DNA from: a virus
Virus record (IMG/VR): IMGVR_UViG_3300032116_001059
Span: 1-27,940 of that record
Reading direction: 5' to 3' (one strand)
Length of the DNA: 27,940 bases
The notes beneath the pieces were generated by a model. That model had not been told where the DNA came from. It did not search any database and saw only the letters and a list, made by a program, of their open reading frames with translations. Every line of letters begins with the position of its first letter. The stretch's first letter is position 1. Below are positions 24,094 to 27,940 of this stretch, piece by piece. Both the position numbers and the translations under genes were made by a program.

Positions 24094-24371
24094 GCGGCGC
24101 CGGCGAGCCGTGGCACCTGGACAAGCGGGTGCCGCTGGCGCTGATCCTGTCGCTCAGCGTCCAGACGGGCGCCATGGTGTGGTGGGCCGCGACGCTGAGC
24201 GCGCGAGTGGACGATCACGACCGGCGGATCGAGCGCGTCGAGGCGGCCGGCAAATCCCAGGCGGACGAGTCGCGGAAGATGGCCGAGGCGCTGGTGCGGC
24301 TAGACGAGCGCATGGCCGGGCAGACGGCGATCCTTCAACGCATCGAGGCGCAGATCGCGCGCCGGCAATAG
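24090..24371 (+). CDS. Membrane-anchored coiled-coil lysis accessory protein (XhlA/Rz-like)
   Basis: A 93-residue protein with one membrane segment (about residues 15-36, PLALILSLSVQTGAMVWWAA) followed by a long charged helix with heptad spacing (DDHDRRIERVEAAGKSQADE, ALVRLDERMAGQTAILQRIE). This is the layout of XhlA-type and Rz/i-spanin-type lysis helpers, with the helix on one side of the membrane. It sits directly before a putative holin and the endolysin. Which of the two types applies is unclear; no separate lipoprotein partner (Rz1) is seen in the window. Start in ATGA overlap; stop nine bases before the next ATG. Confidence 0.65.
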   Translation: MSGAGEPWHLDKRVPLALILSLSVQTGAMVWWAATLSARVDDHDRRIERVEAAGKSQADESRKMAEALVRLDERMAGQTAILQRIEAQIARRQ

Positions 24372-24380
24372 GAGAGACAC

Positions 24381-24554
24381 ATGCAGGATGTGGCAATCGG
24401 GCTGCTGCGGCACGCGCTTCAGCTTATCGGCGGCGTGCTGATCGCGCGCGGCGTGGTGGATGGGCCGGGATGGGATCTGGTGGCGGGTGCGGCGACTTCG
24501 GCGGCGTCGGCGGGGTGGTATCTGTGGGGGCGCCGCAATGCTGACCGCCCGTGA
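24381..24554 (+). CDS. Putative holin (57 residues, Pam3-gp28-like)
   Basis: A small gene between the coiled-coil protein and the endolysin. The ATG follows GGAGAGACAC. Its product has two likely membrane segments (AIGLLRHALQLIGGVLIARG, about residues 5-24, and DLVAGAATSAASAGWYLWG, about 32-50) with a short Gly-Pro loop and a basic end (GRRNADRP). Such two-segment small proteins beside endolysins are usually class II holins that open the inner membrane; the text resembles the Pam3-gp28 type. Its stop lies 17 bases inside the endolysin gene. The length and position make the call good but not proven. Confidence 0.7.
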   Translation: MQDVAIGLLRHALQLIGGVLIARGVVDGPGWDLVAGAATSAASAGWYLWGRRNADRP

Positions 24555-24912
24555 CATGCAACGCCTTTCGGGTGTCCATCCCGATCTCGTGCGCGTGATC
24601 TCGCGAGCGCGCGCGTCGGCGGATTTTATCGTGACGGAGGGCCTACGCACTCCAGAACGCCAGAAGCAGCTCGTCGCCGCCGGGGCCTCGCAGACGATGC
24701 ACAGCCGCCACCTGACGGGTCATGCGGTGGACGTGGCGGCGCTGGTGGATGGCGTCGTGCGGTGGGACTGGCCGCTTTACGACCGCCTGGCGCTGGCGGT
24801 GAAGCGCGCGGCGGTGGAGGAAGAGGTTGCCATCGTCTGGGGCGGCGACTGGCCGAAATTTCGCGACGGACCGCATTTTGAGCTGGATCGGCGGCGGTAT
24901 CCGGCGGCGTAG
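24538..24912 (+). CDS. Endolysin, M15-family peptidase (VanY / L-Ala-D-Glu type)
   Basis: A 124-residue zinc peptidase that cuts cross-bridges or peptide stems of peptidoglycan to release phage. It has the M15 signature: VTEGLRTPERQKQLVAAGAS (about residues 32-51), SRHLTGHAVDVA with zinc ligands His58 and Asp65, and WGGDWPKFRDGPHFEL with His113. The start at ATG 24538 (MLTARDMQRLSGVHPDLV) fits the family; ATG 24556 is a shorter alternative. No signal peptide, so it depends on the holin. It overlaps the holin by 17 bases. It is the last plus-strand gene; the facing minus-strand gene ends ten bases later. Confidence 0.92.
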   Translation: MLTARDMQRLSGVHPDLVRVISRARASADFIVTEGLRTPERQKQLVAAGASQTMHSRHLTGHAVDVAALVDGVVRWDWPLYDRLALAVKRAAVEEEVAIVWGGDWPKFRDGPHFELDRRRYPAA

Positions 24913-24921
24913 GGCGGGGGG

Positions 24922-25200
24922 TCATCCATCGGCATCCCCGAGGGCGCGGATGGCGGCGGCGATGGACGATGCAGTGCGTTTAGCACCCGGTGATTGCGCC
25001 ATGCTGTTACCAACGTCGGCAAGTTCCGCACACCGCTCCCTTTCCGCCTTGGCAATCAGCGGGGCCACGGCGGCGAGGGCGGCATCAATCAGATTGCCCA
25101 TCTCTCCGCCGTGCATGCGAATACCCAACTTCTCAGCATTTCGGCTAGCGGCTAGCCAAGCGCGATTGCTCCACACTTCCGGCACATCCTCCTGCCTCAT
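24922..25200 (-). CDS. Small phage protein, unknown function
   Basis: A 92-residue protein, start chosen at 25200 because GGGAGG stands seven bases upstream and the ATG overlaps the stop of the HNH gene (ATGA); the frame extends back to 25221 but lacks a better site. The text AERERCAELADVGNSMAQSP and SIAAAIRALGDADG shows the 'ERERCA ... AIR' pattern seen in many small phage proteins of unknown role in high-GC hosts. The ring-like Cys-Ala pattern is too short for a domain call. It converges on the endolysin gene. Confidence 0.6.
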   Translation of the reverse strand: MRQEDVPEVWSNRAWLAASRNAEKLGIRMHGGEMGNLIDAALAAVAPLIAKAERERCAELADVGNSMAQSPGAKRTASSIAAAIRALGDADG

Positions 25201-25730
25201 CGCCCGACCTCCCGGTAGCAAAATTCACCGTGCATTTGCACGGCTGCCGTTTGATACATTATCGCGGCTTCTTCTGCCGTCGCGAACAAGCCCAAATAAT
25301 GATGACGGCCATCAACGCCTATTGTAGCGCGCCATTTTTGCGTGCTTTTGTCAAAGCTAACCCCCTTGTATCCGGAAGTATTAGAGCGCGGCTTCCCTCT
25401 ATTGCGTTGATTTTGTCCAATTGTAGCAGCGCGCAAATTGACCCATCGGTTGTCGTTGGGGATGCCGTTGATGTGGTCAATTTCTCCATCAGGCCACGAT
25501 CCTGTCATGTAGGCCCATGCAAGGCGGTGCGCTTTGTAAGTGCGCTTATAAATTTCTATGCGAACATACCCCTTCTCATCTCGCCACCCTGCGGCCTTCC
25601 CCGCGCGACGGGTGTTGTCGCTAGCCCTTGCCCCCTCCCGAAACTTCCAAAAGAAACACCCTGTTTCTGGCTCGTAGCGGAGCAGCGCCAGAATCTCATG
25701 CGGCTCGCATCGGCCTTCATTCGTAGTCAT
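25197..25730 (-). CDS. HNH endonuclease with AP2 DNA-binding domain
   Basis: A 177-residue homing-endonuclease-like protein. The HNH part has AHRLAWAYMTGSW (His68), GEIDHINGIPNDNRWVNLR (Asp85-His86, Asn94, Asn99) and QNQRN (107-110). From about residue 118 to 172 is an AP2/ERF-type DNA-binding domain (SGYKGVSFDKSTQKWRATIG, HHYLGLFATAEEAAIMY). Such enzymes cut a specific site and promote their own spread. Codon use is clearly lower in GC than in neighbours, a sign of recent arrival. An AAGGAG ribosome site precedes the ATG. It lies between lysis and integration genes with its stop coupled to the next minus-strand gene. Intact; target unknown. Confidence 0.9.
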   Translation of the reverse strand: MTTNEGRCEPHEILALLRYEPETGCFFWKFREGARASDNTRRAGKAAGWRDEKGYVRIEIYKRTYKAHRLAWAYMTGSWPDGEIDHINGIPNDNRWVNLRAATIGQNQRNRGKPRSNTSGYKGVSFDKSTQKWRATIGVDGRHHYLGLFATAEEAAIMYQTAAVQMHGEFCYREVGR

Positions 25731-25776
25731 TCGGTGTCGTCTCCTTACAGTGTCTAGCCCGTTACTAAGCGGCGCC

Positions 25777-25860
25777 TACCCTGCAAGGTGTTGATTCTTT
25801 AGGTGTGCGATATGTTCATGACGTATATTGCACGCATTGGAATCAAAACCCTACGGGGTA
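25777..25860. other. Concentric imperfect inverted repeats, candidate attP
   Basis: This fills most of the 120-base gap (25731-25850) between the HNH gene and the integrase and reaches the integrase stop. Outer arms 25777-25797 and 25840-25860 match as inverted repeats at 17 of 21 positions (core TTGATTC / GAATCAA). Inner arms GTGCGATAT (25805-25813) and ATATTGCAC (25825-25833) match at 8 of 9 and surround an 11-base centre containing TCATGA. Both pairs share the same centre, about 25819. A short direct repeat AGGTGT (25786, 25801) is also present. Such architecture next to a tyrosine integrase suits attP core and arm sites; an operator or transcript hairpin is an alternative. Pattern seen, role inferred. 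Confidence 0.45.
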
Positions 25861-26741
25861 ATTTTCGACCGTTGCGAACCGCGATTGACGGCCCGCTCGG
25901 CCAGCTTCTCACGGTTCACGCTCTCCGTGTAGTGCTGCACCATCCCCAGCGTCTTGTGGCCGGTCACGGCGGCAATCTCGTGCGTGGTGGCGCCATCGGC
26001 GGCGAGGCTGGCGGCGACATACTTGCGGATGCCGTGGATGCCCAAGCCTGCCAAGCCAATCTTGGCCAGCGCGCGGCGTAGCTGCTCCGTCAGGCGCGGC
26101 GCCTTCCACGGCTGGCCGCGTGCATCGTGCAGGATGGTCAGCGTCGTGGCCTCTCGGCGCCATGCGTCGAGTTCCGCGCGCAGGGTAGGGGATACGGTCA
26201 GCACCATGGCTTGCCCCGTTTTCTGCTGGGTGAACCGCAGCTTGTGCCCGTCGTAGGCGTCCCACCGCAGCGCGCACAGGTCGCCCCGGCGCTGGCCTGT
26301 ATGGGCTGCCAGCACGACGGCACGGCGCAGGGGTTCGCGCAGCTTGCACACGGCGGCGGCAACCTGATGTTCGTTCCAAGCCGGGAAGGCGCCACGCGGC
26401 AGGGCCTTGATGCGAACCACGGGCGTGGTGTCAATCCACTCCCTATCGACGGCCCAGGAGAACAGCGCGGAGGCGGCCCGGAGGAAGCCCGTAGCGGCGC
26501 CGTTGCCGCGTGCCTGCGCCACGGCATCGCGCACGGCCAACACGTCGCGGCGGGTGATATCGGCAACCAGCGTGGCGGGGTCGGCTTCAAGCACCTTGAG
26601 GTAGACCTTGTAATTCGCCTGTGTGCTGGCGGCCAGGCGGTGCCATTCAGGACTGGCCTTGTATGCGAGGATGAGGGCCCCGACCGTCTCGGCCCCGAAG
26701 CGCGGCTTGCGTGGCCTTCGTGCCTTGTATCTGGACGGCAT
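25851..26741 (-). CDS. int: Tyrosine-type site-specific integrase
   Basis: A 296-residue tyrosine recombinase for integration and excision of the phage. It carries the complete active set: Arg151 in HTGQRRGDL, Lys174 in TQQKTGQ, His236 and Arg239 in GIHGIRKY, His262 in GHKT and Tyr271 in QHYTESV. The N-terminal part (residues 35-110) is a SAM-like core-binding domain; a short basic start (PSRYKARRPRKPRFG) could be an arm-binding or nuclear-type tag. The ATG at 26741 follows AGGAG by six bases. The 5' 95 bases overlap the end of the excisionase-like gene in another frame. It points left, away from the early genes, with the attP-like palindrome beyond its stop. Confidence 0.95.
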   Translation of the reverse strand: MPSRYKARRPRKPRFGAETVGALILAYKASPEWHRLAASTQANYKVYLKVLEADPATLVADITRRDVLAVRDAVAQARGNGAATGFLRAASALFSWAVDREWIDTTPVVRIKALPRGAFPAWNEHQVAAAVCKLREPLRRAVVLAAHTGQRRGDLCALRWDAYDGHKLRFTQQKTGQAMVLTVSPTLRAELDAWRREATTLTILHDARGQPWKAPRLTEQLRRALAKIGLAGLGIHGIRKYVAASLAADGATTHEIAAVTGHKTLGMVQHYTESVNREKLAERAVNRGSQRSKITP

Positions 26742-26949
26742 GGACGGCTCCTGTCAGCGGTCGGCGTGACGGTGCGGCAGGGGTCATGGCGGCGTCAAGC
26801 GCGGCGCGGTCCCAGCGCAACAGGCGCGGGCCTAGGGCTGCGGACGGCTTCGGGAGCGTGCCAGCCTTGACGCGACGGCGGAACGTGTCAGGTGCCAGGC
26901 CGATGTATTCCGCCGCCGCGTGCATGTCGAGCCAGCGGGGGTTAAGCAT
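26647..26949 (-). CDS. Excisionase-like HTH protein
   Basis: A 100-residue protein with an AlpA/MerR-type winged helix: LDMHAAAEYIGLAPDTFRRR, VKAGTLPKPSAALGPRLLRW, DRAALDAAM (about residues 8-60). Such proteins bend attachment DNA for excision or regulate the integrase. Start at ATG 26949 is chosen because it overlaps the previous gene's TAA (ATGCTTAA); no ribosome site is visible, so it depends on coupling. Its basic C-terminal tail (about 35 residues) overlaps the integrase start for 95 bases, unusually long; the last part may be loosely constrained. HTH is clear, exact role inferred from place beside int. Confidence 0.75.
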   Translation of the reverse strand: MLNPRWLDMHAAAEYIGLAPDTFRRRVKAGTLPKPSAALGPRLLRWDRAALDAAMTPAAPSRRPLTGAVHAVQIQGTKATQAALRGRDGRGPHPRIQGQS

Positions 26950-27286
26950 GGGGGGGCGCTTTCGCAAACGCTCGATACACAGCATCCACGGCGCGGTAGA
27001 TGCGGTGCCGCGCCTTAATCTGCATGCCCTCACCGACTGCCGCAATTTGTGCGTCGGTCATTGCGCTGGACGGCAGCACTGGCACGGCCTCTCCGCGCGC
27101 CACAGCCAACAAGAGCCGTTGATTTGCAATCCGCCGGCAATCGTTCCGCGTTCGCTCGGTGACTGAAAGCCAATAGGCTTCCGGGCTGTCGGTGCGTTTT
27201 TCAGGGTGATAAAACTCTGCCCAGCACAACGCGCACGCCAAAGCCTCGCGCGCGGTCCATGTCACGTCTGCCGGCCTCTCACTCAT
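26942..27286 (-). CDS. Small phage protein, unknown function
   Basis: A 114-residue protein in the minus-strand cluster. It starts at ATG 27286 with GAGG six bases upstream and overlaps the end of the previous gene by eight bases (ATGAGTGA). The text has AREALACALCWAEFYHPEKR and VTERTRNDCRRIANQRLLLA and near the end MTDAQIAAVGEGMQIKARHR, predicted helical. No known domain recognised. It is likely an early or accessory gene, perhaps linked to lysogeny by proximity. Confidence 0.6.
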   Translation of the reverse strand: MSERPADVTWTAREALACALCWAEFYHPEKRTDSPEAYWLSVTERTRNDCRRIANQRLLLAVARGEAVPVLPSSAMTDAQIAAVGEGMQIKARHRIYRAVDAVYRAFAKAPPHA

Positions 27287-27482
27287 CCGCCACCTCGCGG
27301 GGCTGGTGTTTCCGGTTCAGTTGGTCGGCGTATGCCTGCGCATGTTCTCGGCGCGCAAAGATGTACACGCCACCTTGTGCAGTGCCGGCGGCTTCACAGG
27401 TGCCGCGCTTGACGTAGTACCGCCCCTTTGCCCAAACGCCCGGTTTCCATCGAGCCTCGCACGTCGCGCGCTCACTGGGCAT
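27279..27482 (-). CDS. Small phage protein, unknown function
   Basis: A 67-residue protein, start at ATG 27482 (GGAG seven bases upstream; a longer open frame to 27656 exists but is only shadow of the next gene). The product is basic with KPGVWAKGRYYVKRGTCEAA and GGVYIFARREHAQAYADQLN, suggesting a small mixed alpha/beta fold like those of short phage early proteins. It overlaps the gene before by 11 bases and the gene after by 8. Function unknown. Confidence 0.55.
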   Translation of the reverse strand: MPSERATCEARWKPGVWAKGRYYVKRGTCEAAGTAQGGVYIFARREHAQAYADQLNRKHQPREVADE

Positions 27483-27684
27483 GGTGCGGCTCCGCGATGG
27501 CGGCTGCGGCGGCCTTGGCAAACGCCATGCAGCCCGGCTCATCACACTCGGGGTTGGGCCACAGCACGTTGCCAGCGAAGGCGCTGTCGTAGCATGGTGG
27601 CTCGCCCATGTAGGCGCACCGCTCCCGGCAGATGGCGCGGGCCATGCGGTCAACAACCTCCGGCGGGCGGCATTCGGCGCTCAT
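27472..27684 (-). CDS. Small Cys-rich phage protein, unknown function
   Basis: A 70-residue protein with six Cys (5, 19, 23, 31, 47, 52) in VDRMARAICRERCAYMGEPP and NPECDEPGCMAFAKAAAAAI. Its outline, 'R-x-A-R-A-I-C ... A-A-A-A-I-A-E-P', is common among small phage proteins of high-GC hosts with no known role; the CDEPGC knot might bind metal. GGAGG seven bases ahead of the ATG. ATGA overlap with the upstream gene, 11-base overlap with the downstream one. Confidence 0.55.
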   Translation of the reverse strand: MSAECRPPEVVDRMARAICRERCAYMGEPPCYDSAFAGNVLWPNPECDEPGCMAFAKAAAAAIAEPHHAQ

Positions 27685-27923
27685 TCCCCCACCTCCACCG
27701 CCAGCGCGCGGACTGCGGCGAGAGCGTCGTTACGACCAATCCGGCGCTCGTTGGCATAGACGCCCATGGCGTTGTCGAATGGCTCATCCTTCGGCACCTC
27801 CCGCAGCACCAGGCCCCCGGCGTCGTGGCACGCGCGGATGGCGGCGCGGGCAAGGCATCGGGCAACGCGGCCCGGCATCTGGATGCCCATGTGCTCGGCT
27901 TCATAGGCCATTCTATCGGCCAT
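27681..27923 (-). CDS. Small phage protein, unknown function, possibly cut by window edge
   Basis: An 80-residue product from ATG 27923 (GGAGG very close to it), but the frame stays open to the window edge with DIAEA just upstream, so the real start may lie outside. The text EAEHMGIQMPGRVARCLARA, then AIRACHDAGGLVLREVPKDE, is the kind of short helical protein found in phage early regions. Its stop overlaps the next gene (ATGA). No domain recognised. Confidence 0.5.
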   Translation of the reverse strand: MADRMAYEAEHMGIQMPGRVARCLARAAIRACHDAGGLVLREVPKDEPFDNAMGVYANERRIGRNDALAAVRALAVEVGE

Positions 27924-27940
27924 CGCCTCCGCAATGTCGG

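Noticed and set aside
25845-25865. Intrinsic terminator after the integrase (ACCC-TACG-GGGT with flanking A/T runs)
   Set aside because: Only four sure base pairs; the bases are better explained as part of the larger inverted repeat at 25777-25860.
25803-26081. Plus-strand open frame over the attP-like region and integrase end
   Set aside because: Mostly the shadow of the integrase; no ribosome site and no recognisable product.

Overview
The window is almost entirely the genome of a lambda-like, tailed temperate phage (siphovirus order of genes). It has strongly GC-biased codon use of the kind seen in alphaproteobacteria; the host group is an inference from composition and gene style, not something proven here. 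No tRNA, rRNA, CRISPR array or clearly bacterial housekeeping gene is visible. No stretch longer than 300 bases lacks a gene.

Left to right on the plus strand: an orphan ParB-domain DNA methyltransferase (71-1315); packaging genes (small and large terminase, 1312-3698); head genes (gpW-like connector, portal, a fused protease/major capsid protein, DUF2190-type decoration protein, 3709-7755) with a glycosyltransferase-like gene inserted (7759-8505); head-tail joining and tail terminator genes (8502-9271); tail tube, a tail chaperone pair joined by a -1 frameshift, a small tail protein and the tape measure (9343-15312); tail-tip and fibre proteins (15309-19735). Then comes a host-recognition block: a seven-repeat RCC1 propeller (19732-20841), a family-9-like glycosyltransferase (20784-21833), a small accessory protein (21830-22324), an Ala-rich protein built of about 21 twenty-residue repeats (22340-23800) and a small beta-rich protein (23797-24093). 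Lysis genes close the late region: a membrane/coiled-coil protein, a 57-residue putative holin and an M15 endolysin (24090-24912).

On the minus strand lie a small hypothetical gene, an HNH/AP2 endonuclease, a tyrosine integrase, an excisionase-like HTH protein and a run of small overlapping genes up to the right edge (24922-27940). Between endonuclease and integrase is an imperfect, concentric inverted repeat that is a good candidate for attP.

Most late genes are coupled by ATGA or similar stop/start overlaps, so the plus strand reads as one long operon. Two junctions break this rule (before the tail tube gene and before the 18602 gene), and both carry the same two-hairpin intergenic block with a compensatory base change. 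Parts that stand out by lower GC are the RCC1 gene with the 5' half of the following glycosyltransferase, and the HNH gene; both look acquired separately. The strongest candidates for something undescribed are the RCC1 propeller plus glycosyltransferase recognition module, the twin hairpin block and the attP-like palindrome.
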